Of a DNA stretch of 64,000 nucleotides, positions 49,497 to 59,373 are shown in pieces. The translations under genes were made by a program, and so were the position numbers. Numbering within the stretch: the stretch's first letter is position 1; every line of letters begins with the position of its first letter. Below the pieces are notes generated by a model. It made no database searches. It saw only the letters and a program-made list of their open reading frames with translations, and was not told where the DNA came from. The stretch spans positions 1 to 64,000 of the forward strand of contig VDFB02139287.1 in assembly GCA_007258455.2 (NCBI GenBank), read 5' to 3'. The DNA comes from Sequoia sempervirens. Lineage: Eukaryota; Streptophyta; Pinopsida; Cupressales; Cupressaceae.

Positions 49497-50320
49497 CTAA
49501 TCATCTCCAAGCTCCATGTCAAACTCCTCATCACTGGAACTGTTGGACCCCAAATGCTCAAGCTCGTCTAAACCAATACTAACTAGCCCTATCTGTGTAG
49601 GATCATCATCTATTTGTGCTGGCACTTCTGGCTCTACATCCCATCTAGTTGTTGGACTCTCCTTGTATGTAGTTGTGTTGCGGTCAATGAGACACAAGGC
49701 ACTATGTACAGCCACAAGCTTCTCTGCCCTCCTAGAAGTAAGAATGTTCCTCTTAACTGAGTGGATGAAGCTATAAGTAAACCAGTTCCTCTCAGCAGGA
49801 GAAGAACTAGAAACCTGGGACAACAAACAAATGGCTAGAGTAGTAATCAAAGATCTAGGTCCATACATAGTCTCCAACTATCTGGGGTCCTCCTCTTACA
49901 TAGTCTCCAAATCTATCTCGGCCACCTCTGGATATCCCCAAAGAGTGGCAAATTTTGTCCACTCAATACGAAGCGAGCTGGCCTCTATAGGATCATACAT
50001 TTTGTCAATGGCCTTCATGAACCCTTCCTTCACCTCAGCATCCTCCACAGGTGTCTTTCTGTCAGGACGTGGCACGTACCACTTTGGGTTCAATGCATAG
50101 GCAGCCATGTGTAAGGGAGTGTTGAGCTTCTCCCATCTACGTTGAATGATTAGATAAATATGCTCAGTGTAGAATTGCATTGTGGGGTCCTTCTCTTGCA
50201 CTTTAGCCTTCATTTGATCAAGCATGGAATCAATGCACTCATATACCTTTCCAAGGGAAGGTGTATTAGAATCCCCAAATCTAATAACTGTGAAGACTGG
50301 ATCTGAAATAAGCTACCCCA
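49497..50320 (-). pseudogene. hAT transposase, C-terminal part with dimerisation region
   Basis: Minus-strand pieces 50320-50200, 50225-49896 and 49877-49497 encode the end of a hAT transposase. They include a DPVFTVIRFGD segment, SLGKVYECIDSM, a region with AAYALNP, and the family's C-terminal dimerisation signature with LLSQVSSSSPAERNW followed by FIHS.KRN. The tail is acidic (SSDEEFDMELGDD). A short gap with a stop separates the first two open stretches from the last. This is the catalytic C-terminal half of the DUF659/Dimer_Tnp_hAT architecture. It is separated from the N-terminal half by about 2.1 kb of unrelated DNA. Confidence 0.85.
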
Positions 50321-52440
50321 GTTGCTGATTCAATTCTTTCTAATATTTCAAAAGATGTGTTGAATTGAGAGATAAGATTTTCTACTGTTTTGGAACCTTT
50401 TGCTTGAAAATTGAAAGAAATAGAACCAGAATTTTACGAACAGGTACAGAGAACAAGATAGCACAATATTTCTAGCACTGTATTCTAGTTCTTCCAAGAT
50501 TAACAGTAATCACATGAGCATTTGATGAACATTGAGAATACCAAAAATGAATAAGCGTTAATTTTCAGATTTCCTGAAGTTTGTCGTTTTGTGGACAATA
50601 TGAAAATATACAAGCACAGAATTATTCACTGTTCTCACCAAGCTCCGCTACAGGTGTAAGCAAACAACCCGACTCCAGATGAAGTCTCTTCCAGAGGTTC
50701 AGACCGCTCAACAGGTTTGTATTTAAAGATTCGCTGGACTGACGTTGCACAGAAGTTGTCTTTCGAATATGAAACTAAACTGCTACAGGCACCAATTACG
50801 CCAAGCTTTTTTCACAGACTCATTTACTCTGTAAAATGAGTCTCACGGCATACAAGTGACTCTGCTCGCACATGTCAATATCCCGACTGGAGAAAGAACA
50901 CGCGACAGGACTACGCCAGAGTTTTATCATTCCAAATTCTATGCAGTCGCTAATCTTCTTTAGGGGATATAACGACTATACTCAGACACACCACCTGGTT
51001 AGACAACGCGATTCCCTGCCTTTCAAGTCTCGCCCAGTTTGACGGAAGCACTCCCGACTTACATCAGATTTATCGAATACTCACAGAAGATGTATTTCCA
51101 GTCTTTGATGCCCGTATAGTTATAATCTGGCTTGATGCACAAATCATCTGGCTAACCCGATAGGAAGAAAGACGTCAGTGCTTAAACTGTGACCACCAAG
51201 ATTTTCACCAGATGCCGATCCCGTTTCAAACCAATGATATGCGTCTTATGAGATTTATATAAGTTCGTTGTTCAGGCCTGAAGTATTAATCCAATGTAAA
51301 CCCGACTCAATGGATATAGAGATCTATAGAAGAGTCAACTGTCCAAAGTTTTTAACCATGACTGTACCGTCTCCCAGGATGTGTCTCTCAGCACCGTAGA
51401 AGACATCCTCTACCGAAGCTTTCGGTCCAAGTAGAGTTAGCACAAACTTCCCAGTTTCAATCTTTAGAAATTCCTGCATGAACAAATCCGCCTGTCTCCC
51501 TCTTCCTCTACCCATCGACTTACTCCTGAACGGCTACATAACTGACATCAGTTACAAATACTTCTTGAAATTCCATCTTTTAATAAAATTCCCAATAGAA
51601 TGTCATATTACTCTTATTGCACAGAAAAGACAAAAGGGATATATAATTTTTTATTATTTTTTTGAGTCTTCTTATATCCCTTGCAAGATGATAAATTAAT
51701 GTTTTACAAGGTCCAACGTTGAAACTAAGCATTAAATTACTACATTTCCCCTTAATCAAAAGCTAAGGAGGGACATTACAGGATCAATGATGGAGACAAT
51801 ATATTTGGCATATTCCTGCATGAACAAATCCGCCTGTCTCCCTCTTCCTCTACCCATCGACTTACTCCTGAACGGCTACATAACTGACATCAGTTACAAA
51901 TACTTCTTGAAATTCCATCTTTTAATAAAATTCCCAATAGAATGTCATATTACTCTTATTGCACAGAAAAGACAAAAGGGATATATAATTTTTTATTATT
52001 TTTTTGAGTCTTCTTATATCCCTTGCAAGATGATAAATTAATGTTTTATAAGGTCCAACGTTGAAACTAAGCATTAAATTACTACATTTCCCCTTAATCA
52101 AAAGCTAAGGAGGGACATTACAGGATCAATGATGGAGACAATATATTTGGCATATTCCTGCATGAACAAATCCGCCTGTCTCCCTCTTCCTCTACCCATC
52201 GACTTACTCCTGAACGGCTACATAACTGACATCAGTTACAAATACTTCTTGAAATTCCATCTTTTAATAAAATTCCCAATAGAATGTCATATTACTCTTA
52301 TTGCACAGAAAAGACAAAAGGGATATATAATTTTTTATTATTTTTTTGAGTCTTCTTATATCCCTTGCAAGATGATAAATTAATGTTTTATAAGGTCCAA
52401 CGTTGAAACTAAGCATTAAATTACTACATTTCCCCTTAAT
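50321..52440. other. Foreign segment inside the hAT transposase gene
   Basis: About 2.1 kb that does not belong to the transposase. Positions about 50600-51320 are visibly richer in GC and CpG than the surroundings, and CCCGACT recurs several times. From 51470 it runs into the 342-bp triplication. Neither end shows clear terminal repeats by eye, so the type of insertion is unknown. Confidence 0.55.
51324..51515 (-). CDS. Small coding-like ORF in the foreign segment, function unknown
   Basis: A 63-codon frame with a balanced, coding-like composition. It starts MGRGRGRQADLF and continues with KIETGKFVLTLLGPKA and VEDVFYGAERHILGDG. The first 15 or so codons lie in the first 342-bp repeat unit and the rest upstream of it. 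It looks more like an exon piece of a cellular gene than retroelement debris, but I recognise no family. It may be a gene fragment captured by the hAT element. No promoter or splice structure is established. Confidence 0.3.
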   Translation of the reverse strand: MGRGRGRQADLFMQEFLKIETGKFVLTLLGPKASVEDVFYGAERHILGDGTVMVKNFGQLTLL

Positions 52441-52495
52441 CAAAAGCTAAGGAGGGACATTACAGGATCAATGATGGAGACAATATATTTGGCAT
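51470..52495 (+). repeat. 342-bp tandem triplication across the insert/transposase junction
   Basis: Units start at 51470, 51812 and 52154 with ATTCCTGCATGAAC and end with AATATATTTGGCAT. The copies are nearly identical; one clear difference is ACAAGG against ATAAGG near 51706. Each unit holds about 290 bp of foreign sequence and about 52 bp of transposase sequence, so the triplication happened after the foreign DNA arrived. The 84-codon frames in units 2 and 3, and the shorter matching one in unit 1, result from the repetition. Confidence 0.95.
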
Positions 52496-53483
52496 CATCC
52501 CAAAAGACATCATTTTTCACCACCTCCTTAACCCTCAACCCCTGCGGTGTCTTCGACTCAGGTAATCGGTTCCACTCTACTATCATTATCATTAGTTGCA
52601 ATGCCTCTTGCAACTCAAGCATCCTCTCCAAGAGAATAAAGTATGATGCATACCGAGTCTCTACAAGTTTCAAGAATTCCTTCTTGGAGAAGGACCTAAA
52701 AAGTGCATGTTAAGTATGGTGGTTGTAGATTAACATCTGCACATCTCTAGCATCACTGACAACTGATTTGATCCAGCAAATTTTACCCATGTCCTTAAGT
52801 GCATTATTCATAGCATGCACACAACAAGGAGTCCACCAAATGTGTCTATAGGCCGCCTCAATCAACTTCCCTACAACTTTGCACACATGGGTCGCATCTG
52901 TCACTACCTGCACCACATTTTGTGGCCCAACCTCCTCTATAGCATCCTTGAGGATCTGGTACTAAAAATGAGCGTCCTTGCTATGCCCTAAACAATCAAT
53001 AGCCCTAAGGAAATATGGCCTCGTTGTAGATGTAACGATGATATTGATGAGTGGATGATTCCTAATGTCCATCCACCCATCCATGACTATGCTACATCCA
53101 CTTGTGACCCAGGTTATCTTCATCTTATCTATCAAAATATTAATCTTGGAATATTCTTGATCCAAGATTGTTGTCCTCAATTTAGTCTCCCCTGGTGGCA
53201 CATATGATTGTCTTTCCCTTATTATCTTTGACACAACTTCTTTATAATAAGGAGAGCGAGCCACATGGAATGGAATGCCATTGGAAAAGAAGAATTTTCC
53301 AATGGCATCATCTGCCTCATCCTTTGCTTGCACATTGAATAAATCTGATAATGGTTGTGAAGATGCCTTAAGTTTCTCCTTAGGCTCTGTTGCCCTTGAA
53401 TTGGATGAGATCAATGGCCTTAGACTTTGCAAAGTAGAAGTAGGAATTGTTGAAGTCTTACTAGCCCTACTCCTTTGTGGCAA
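52440..53483 (-). pseudogene. hAT transposase, N-terminal and central part
   Basis: Three open stretches (53483-52962, 52916-52710, 52673-52440) are in one phase and interrupted only by stop codons. The first has the DUF659-type block: FHVARSPYYKEV, then CSIVMDGWMDIRNHPLINII and FLRAIDC, with the catalytic-region Asp in V-M-D-G-W. The second has VVQVVTDATHVCK and IWWTPCCVHAMN. The third has the hydrophobic stretch ending AKYIVSIIDPVMSLLSF. A BED-like zinc-finger region upstream (53485-53720) is too degraded to call. The frame stops at the foreign segment. Confidence 0.9.
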
Positions 53484-53719
53484 AGTAACATCTATAGGTA
53501 CTTCATCCTCATTACAACATCATAATTTTAACATTTCAGCCCTATACTTCAACTTACTTTCCACAAATTTTCATACATCTACGCCTTTGCCTCGAACAAG
53601 AAGAAAGTGAGCATTAGTTGCCCCAGGCTTTGCTGCTATCTTAGATGCAAATTGTTTTAACGATGATTTTGGATCTAAGGGGCCCTTGGACCATTGTTCG
53701 AGGACTGATGAAGGGTAGC

Positions 53720-54275
53720 TATTATTTTTATTCCCAATAGAACTTGTGTCAGTTTGAGTATTTGAAGCATGTTCACCCTCCCCTCCTATTTGAAAATCAA
53801 GATCATCAGATGATTCATTTTCACATTGAATTTGTGATTCATCCTATATATCCTCATTGTCACTTATGTTGTGTGAACTTATTGTGATGATGTTGCAAAA
53901 AAATCAAAAAACAATGTTAAGAAAAAAAAATTAGACAACCTACAGCCTACAATGTTACTAGAAAAAAATAAAATTAGACAAACTACAACCTACAATGTTA
54001 CCCAAAAAATAAATAAATTGAAATGCAATCTATTTATGCTTTGATGGATTACACACCCTGTTCCAAAGCCCCCATTTTTAATTTTATTACAAGCAAGAGG
54101 ATGCTGGAAAAGGTTGTGGAATTTGGCTCTACACTATTAGTTGTAAAGCCAAATTCCACAACCTTTGTCAACATCCTCCTGTTGATAGTATCAATTAAAA
54201 AATTAAAAATTAAAAAATTAAAAATTAAAAAATTAAAAATTAAAAATGTAGAACATTGAAAATGCTTTATCTTAG
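53720..54275. other. hAT right internal non-coding region
   Basis: No gene. A short inverted repeat (AGGTTGTGGAATTTGGCT against its reverse complement) forms a possible hairpin at 54112-54166, and 54190-54246 is an AT-rich TTAAAAA simple repeat. Confidence 0.6.
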
Positions 54276-54280
54276 CCGTC

Positions 54281-54418
54281 GATGCAAGTAGGCACGGTAG
54301 TTCTAGATGAAATTCCTCAAAGAGATGTCATCGCATGGGATGCAGAGATTGCATCCCACATGATGATATCTCTTTGAGGCATTTCGTCTAGAACTGTCGT
54401 GCCTTCATGTGCTTGCAT
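54281..54418. repeat. Long imperfect hairpin near the hAT right end
   Basis: Two arms of about 60 bp (GGCACGGTAGTTCTAGATGA onward, and its mirrored partner ending CTAGAACTGTCGTGCC) can pair with about six or seven mismatches around a loop of a few bases near 54346. It has the size of a plant small-RNA precursor or a miniature foldback element. Transcription is unknown. Confidence 0.75.
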
Positions 54419-54590
54419 TGATAGCTATGGAGTATGGATGGCAGATGCAACAAAGCATAAAAGTTTTAAAAATAAAAACTTAAAACGCCTCTTGTGCTTG
54501 CATCGACATGTATGGAGTATGGGCATCCAGCAAAGCATGGAACGCAGGGAGCTTTGGTTTGGATGGGTATGGACATCTAGCAAAGCATAC
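54411..54590 (+). repeat. Short diverged repeats next to the hairpin
   Basis: The phrase TATGGAGTATGG followed by CAGC/CAACAAAGCAT recurs at about 54426, 54512 and, more loosely, 54560. These are probably subterminal repeats of the hAT element. Confidence 0.55.
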
Positions 54591-55019
54591 AAAATGTCAA
54601 AAAATAAACAAAAAAACCCTTGTACCTGGTGTTCGCCCATTCTGCAACTCATCCAGACTACCACGCTTGCCCAGTTCCCACATGTAAACACTCCCAAAAT
54701 GAAAATAGTGACTTGAAAAAATAAGTCAAACCATGTCAATTTAGTTTTTAGGTTTCAAAAATACTTTAAAATTTTAAACTTATAAATGTTAGCTTTTGTT
54801 TTAAAAAAAAAAATCATTTTTTATTGTATTTTAAAGGGGACGTCCAGAAGACAATTGCATTTTGGGGGACATCGGGAAGTCTCGAAGACATCTAGAAGTA
54901 TCCTCAAAAGCAAAACGTCTCGGAGGCAGTGGTGAAATGGGGGGATGGTGAGGAGACATTTCCATGACGTCTTTGTGTCTTAGAAACATCCCTGTCTCCA
55001 AAATGACTCATTTTTTTAG

Positions 55020-55033
55020 GGGGACGCGTCCCC
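55020..55033. promoter_or_regulatory. Perfect 14-bp palindrome at hAT right end
   Basis: GGGGACGCGTCCCC sits 11 bp from the element's end and contains the GGGGACG subterminal motif in both orientations. It is a plausible transposase-binding site by analogy with other hAT elements. Confidence 0.45.
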
Positions 55034-55044
55034 ATGGAACTATG

Positions 55045-55052
55045 GTTTTGAT
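55045..55052. repeat. hAT target-site duplication, right
   Basis: GTTTTGAT, identical to 49081-49088. It is followed by ACT, which with the preceding bases forms the probable E2 target duplication. Confidence 0.92.
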
Positions 55053-55084
55053 ACTTGTAGACATGTAAAACTGACTTAACACCT

Positions 55085-55380
55085 ATCACAACTCAGAACG
55101 TCTCGGAATGACTCTGAATCAACTCAAAACGTCTCAGAACAACTCCAAATCAACTTGGAACAACTCTGAATCAACTCGAAACGTATCAGAACAACCGAAT
55201 CAACTCAGAACGACTCTGAATCAACTCAGAATGTCTCAGAACGACTCTGAATCAACTCAGAATGTCTTAGAACGACTCAGAATCAACTCGGAATGTCTTA
55301 GAACGACTATGAGTCAACTCAGAACATCTCGGAATCAACTCGAAACATCTCTAAAACATCTCAAAACACCTCGGAATCAT
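55085..55380 (+). repeat. Short tandem repeats in E2 U3
   Basis: Imperfect units of about 11 and 33 bp built from GAATCAACTC and AGAACGACTCT. They give rise to a Ser/Asn/Gln-rich pseudo-frame at 55108-55437 that I do not regard as a gene. Tandem repeats in U3 often act as enhancers in LTR elements; that role is inferred here. Confidence 0.85.
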
Positions 55381-56003
55381 CCCATGACATCTCACAACGC
55401 ATCGAACGACATCCAAAACCCTAATTTCCTCTATTAATTGAATAATACAACGTTATTTGATTAATTCACGTTTCATCATTTTGACCAATTAAATAAATTA
55501 CATTTATTTAATAAAGTTCTAATCTAATCTTATTTCGTCCCGATTAGTCAAACAATGCCAATTATTTGTTTACGTCACTAATTCACCTTATTCCCCTAAA
55601 TTGATTAAATTATTAAATCATAATAATTTAATTATCACACTTTCCCTCCAAAATTTGAATAATTAAATCAAACTATTCAAATCAATTATCAAAAATCAAA
55701 CACAAAAAGGAATTAATTAATTAATATTCCTCACCCACTTTCTGATTGAGAAAATCATGGATTGCTAACTAAGCAATCTATTTTTTCTAACTCAACCATC
55801 TAATTCCTAACTACACCCTAACTGATCAATCAATTGCTGACTGATCAATCTAAAACCTAACTTTCCAATCCATTCTTCAATCACCCTAATTGTGCAATCA
55901 ACTTTGCACAATCTTCTCATGTCTAAATCCTCTCAACACATTTTGACCATTGATCTAGATATTCTCCAACGTGATCTTGATCATCGATTTGAAATCTCAT
56001 TTC

Positions 56004-56010
56004 CTATATA
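56004..56010 (+). promoter_or_regulatory. TATA-like box in E2 LTR
   Basis: CTATATA, about 950 bp into the LTR and followed by AACAAACC, similar in surroundings to the E1 box (CTATAAATCAAACC). Motif-based. Confidence 0.45.
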
Positions 56011-56406
56011 ACAAACCTTCTCACAAATAAGCATCATAATTTCAACTTACCTTATGCAATGAAGTGCTATCAAGATCACCATTGATAAAGCTTCCTCATT
56101 TCTTCAAACACAGGCATTGTTCATTAAGCTTTTGCACACAAGCAATGGAGGCTTTGCAATGATACAAACAACCCAACATCATGCAAATACACTCAAACAT
56201 GGGATGGTAAACTCTTATTTTGTTTGTTTGAATTCGTTTTGAATATCTTAGGATCTCATTTCATTCAAATAGCTTAGATTTGTACATTTCATGAGTGATG
56301 GAATAGGATAGATTAAGTGTTTCTGGATTAGATAGTTTTTTATTTCAATCTTACATTTGATCATTGCCTTCGCGTTTTTCTTGATGGATTCCTTCCCCCT
56401 CACACA

Positions 56407-56431
56407 TTTTGGCATGCCCGATGGGACCTAG
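56407..56431 (+). other. E2 primer-binding site
   Basis: TTTTGGCATGCCCGATGGGA follows the LTR end. It aligns with the PBS of E1 and E3 with a shared TTTTGG start and a G-rich end. Confidence 0.7.
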
Positions 56432-56919
56432 GTCCTCCTTACTAATGTTTTTATGAGAAAATTTGAAGTCACAGGATTCTGGGAGCCTTTTAGACACGTT
56501 TCATGGACTGCTCAGCAAAAGCTCGCTTTTGACTGTCAAGAATTTTGAGCTTTTACCACAAGAAGCTCACCTTTTCCATGGGAATATTGTCTTTGCACTA
56601 AGAACAACACTTGTGCTCCAAAAAGCACGCTTTTGAAGATTTTTGGGTTTGCACCTACACAAAAAATTTGAGCTTTTCCCTGATTTCTGAGCATTTGCAA
56701 AATTTCTTCTGAGCTTTTTATTTTTTTCTGAGCATTTTCTCTGGAAGACAAGTGCATGGATCCTACACTATTTTAATGACCCTCCTTGCTAACATTTTTT
56801 TTGTTTTGCAGGAATTAATGGATTTTTATGTAGGATTTTGAACATACTAACTTGTTTTGTGCAGAGAAGACGATCAGTCCAAGATCTTTGGAGCCACAAA
56901 TATTTTTGTTTATTAAATT
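56432..56919 (+). other. E2 leader, first part
   Basis: Non-coding, with GAGCTTTT and GAGCATTT phrases recurring. The 73-codon minus-strand frame here is a by-product. Confidence 0.5.
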
Positions 56920-57310
56920 AGGAACTTTCTTTTGGTGCATTAAAATTAACAACAACAACTCTCACATTTGATTTGGTGTTGCTAAAATGAACCATTTTTA
57001 AAGTTTTCTAAGTTAGGAATTTCCTTTTGGTGCTCTAAAATGAACAACAACAACTCTCACATTTTGATTTTGGTGCTATTTAAAATGAACAAATTTGAAG
57101 TTTTTTGTAAAGTAGGAACTTCCTTTTGGTGCTCTAAAATGAACAACAACAACTCTCACACTTGATTTGGTGTTGTTAAAATAAACCATTTTGAAGCTTT
57201 CTAAAGTAGGAATTCTATTTTGGTGCTCATAAAAAGAACATAAAACACTTCAATTTTGGGCTCTAAAATGAACACATTTCATGTTTTCATAATTAGGAAC
57301 CTTTGAATTT
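56920..57310 (+). repeat. E2 leader tandem repeats (94-99 bp)
   Basis: Units start AGGAA at 56920, 57015, 57114 and 57208. They contain CTTTTGGTGC, AACAACAACAACTCTCACA and TTTGAAG. The fourth unit is degraded. Confidence 0.88.
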
Positions 57311-59373
57311 GGTGCATAAAAAGAGCACAAACATTTTTTATTTTATTGATGCACGTACGATTTACATTTGTTGACCAGTTAAGACCAGGCCTGATTTTCT
57401 TAGAAACACTTCAATTTTGGGGCTTAAAATGAACAAAATGTTTTTGTTTTCACACCATTGTTATCTTAACTACTTGATGTCCTGAACACTTCAATTGGTG
57501 CAAAAATAAAAAGAACATTTTCGTTTATGTTATTCACATATTTTTTGGGGATAACACCGCTCGAGGTGTTTAAAATGAATCAATTTGCTATGAATTGTAT
57601 CCATGTATTCATTGATTGGAAAAGCTAAATGTTTGTCTTCTCCCCTCACACCTTTTGGTGATCTTGGGTGAGCGAGGAAATTTTGAGCTTTGCACCTTTC
57701 TTTTCAAGCATACTTCTTTAGAGGGCCTACCTATTGAGACACATCCTGTGCTGGAAAACTCATAGGTGACCCAAGCGGTACTTTCGTTCTAGACCGCTAT
57801 ATAAATGTTTTGTGAGTGTGAGGAAAGTTCATCACTCGTCAGGTGTGGATGTCCTCTACCGACGTATTCTTCCTCAATATCCTTATGATGTGTAAAAACC
57901 CGCAAGGGCTAAAAGGTTCTTAATTGAACAAAACACTGCATGTGTAGGTGCCCGAAAATAATATCCCCAAAACATGACTAAGAGACAATTGTTTTAGAAG
58001 CCATCCATTTACCCAAAAGAGCATTTTAAAGTAGTGCATTGGAATAGCACTATTCCAAGAAGTTACTTACCATGTTTAGTTTTTGGTTGAGGCAATAAAG
58101 CAAATAGGGAAGGGACTCTTTTGCTTGGTGTGTCAAGACGATACATTTCCTTGACATAGCCTATTTGTCCATTCCATCTTCTCGGATTAATCATCCTGGG
58201 GATGATTGGTAGGCCTACTAAGAAATACCTACTCATTTGAGTTAGGATTGTAAAGTTCTTGTTAATGTTCAACTTGTGCAATTACATTAAAAAACAATTG
58301 CGACATCAAATTTTGTGTTTGATTTAAAGAAAAAAGAACACATCAAAACAAACATTGAACAAAGATGGTCAAGTCAAAAACCCTTTTATTTAGTGTATAC
58401 TTGTGAAAGAAGCCTTATGTTTTGCACTCCTTGAAAGGATTTATCCTTAAAGGTTTATGAACATTTTGGCTTTTATTTCAGGTTACCTTAATCAAAGTAA
58501 ACATTGGGTAAACTATGGCTTGGGTGTTGTGATTTCGCAACTTGAGCTATAGACATTCAGGTCACATAAAGTCCATGCTTTTGAGTCAGTCCAGTGCTAT
58601 TATATCATTTTCCATACTAAAAAACACAAAGAAAATAAACACACAAAGGTTACAAACAGCCATTCCAGCTCATAGTATTTTTGCTAAAACACCTAGGGGA
58701 AAGCAAACTAAAGTTGTTTATAAGGTCATTGTTCGAACAAAACATTTGGAAAATCAGATTGGTCACAAAGTCTCTCATCCATTATTCCCATACTACTTAT
58801 TTGAAATCAAAATCAAACAAAATATTAGGATCATTCCCTCACTCAAAAATTCTATGATATCAATAGTTACTTGGAACTCACAAATAGTTCAAGTATCTTT
58901 CCCACAACATATCCTCTAGACAAGGAAGTGGAATATCGACCCTCATTTCTTCAACATTTTGATTTCCAAAAAGTAGCCACATTCCAAAACAACACTCAGG
59001 CCTTAGGGTTTTTTGAGTTTCATAGCAAACCACCTCATAACACCATTGACACCTTATGACCATCTGGTAGCCAACAACTCTAGTTCAACAACTAGGCCTT
59101 GTAGCACCAATTATTCAACCTAGTCTCGCGCACATTGAAGGTGCACAAACCAACATCATAAGTAGTTTGAGAACCTTTATATTTGAGAAAAATCAAACAC
59201 CTTTTCAATTTCTCACCGCATCAATCATCTTAAACGAAGAGGAAGAAAAAGAAAACATAGCAGTCAGAAGACTCGTATTACTACCTCCCGCATGGAAATA
59301 GGTATGATCCTCTTGGAAATATAAACAGAGTGACCTTATGATAGGGTATTGAGCACCATAACATCCTTGAAAC
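57311..59373 (+). other. E2 leader, second part
   Basis: Two kilobases without a recognisable domain. Frames at 58063-58281 and 58542-58919 lack gag features. At 58839-58944 lies the first copy of a module that recurs at 62683 and 63309. A decayed capsid domain could be hidden here, but I cannot see one. Confidence 0.45.

Larger units (their letters stand above)
49089..55044 (-). mobile_element. hAT-superfamily DNA transposon, 5956 bp
   Basis: Bounded by a perfect 8-bp target duplication. The terminal inverted repeats match at 11 of 13 positions (CAGTGTTCCATGG against CATAGTTCCATGG). The motif GGGGACG recurs near both ends. The minus strand encodes a broken hAT transposase (49497-53483). Inside are a foreign segment, a 342-bp triplication and, near the right end, a long hairpin. 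Comparison with copy 1 of the segmental duplication shows the empty site. The element is not autonomous now. Confidence 0.92.
55056..56406 (+). repeat. E2 5' LTR
   Basis: Starts TGTAGACATG, almost the same terminus as E1, and ends CACACA just before the PBS. The start fits the empty site in the duplicated segment. U3 carries the 55085-55380 repeats, and a TATA-like box lies at 56004-56010. The second LTR is out of view. Confidence 0.8.

Noticed and set aside
51787..52383. Two identical 84-codon plus-strand frames
   Set aside because: They repeat because of the 342-bp triplication. They are antisense to the transposase and the 63-codon frame and show no domain.
55108..55437. 109-codon Ser/Asn/Gln-rich frame
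   Set aside because: It is a direct product of the 11/33-bp tandem repeat in the LTR U3 and has no independent support.
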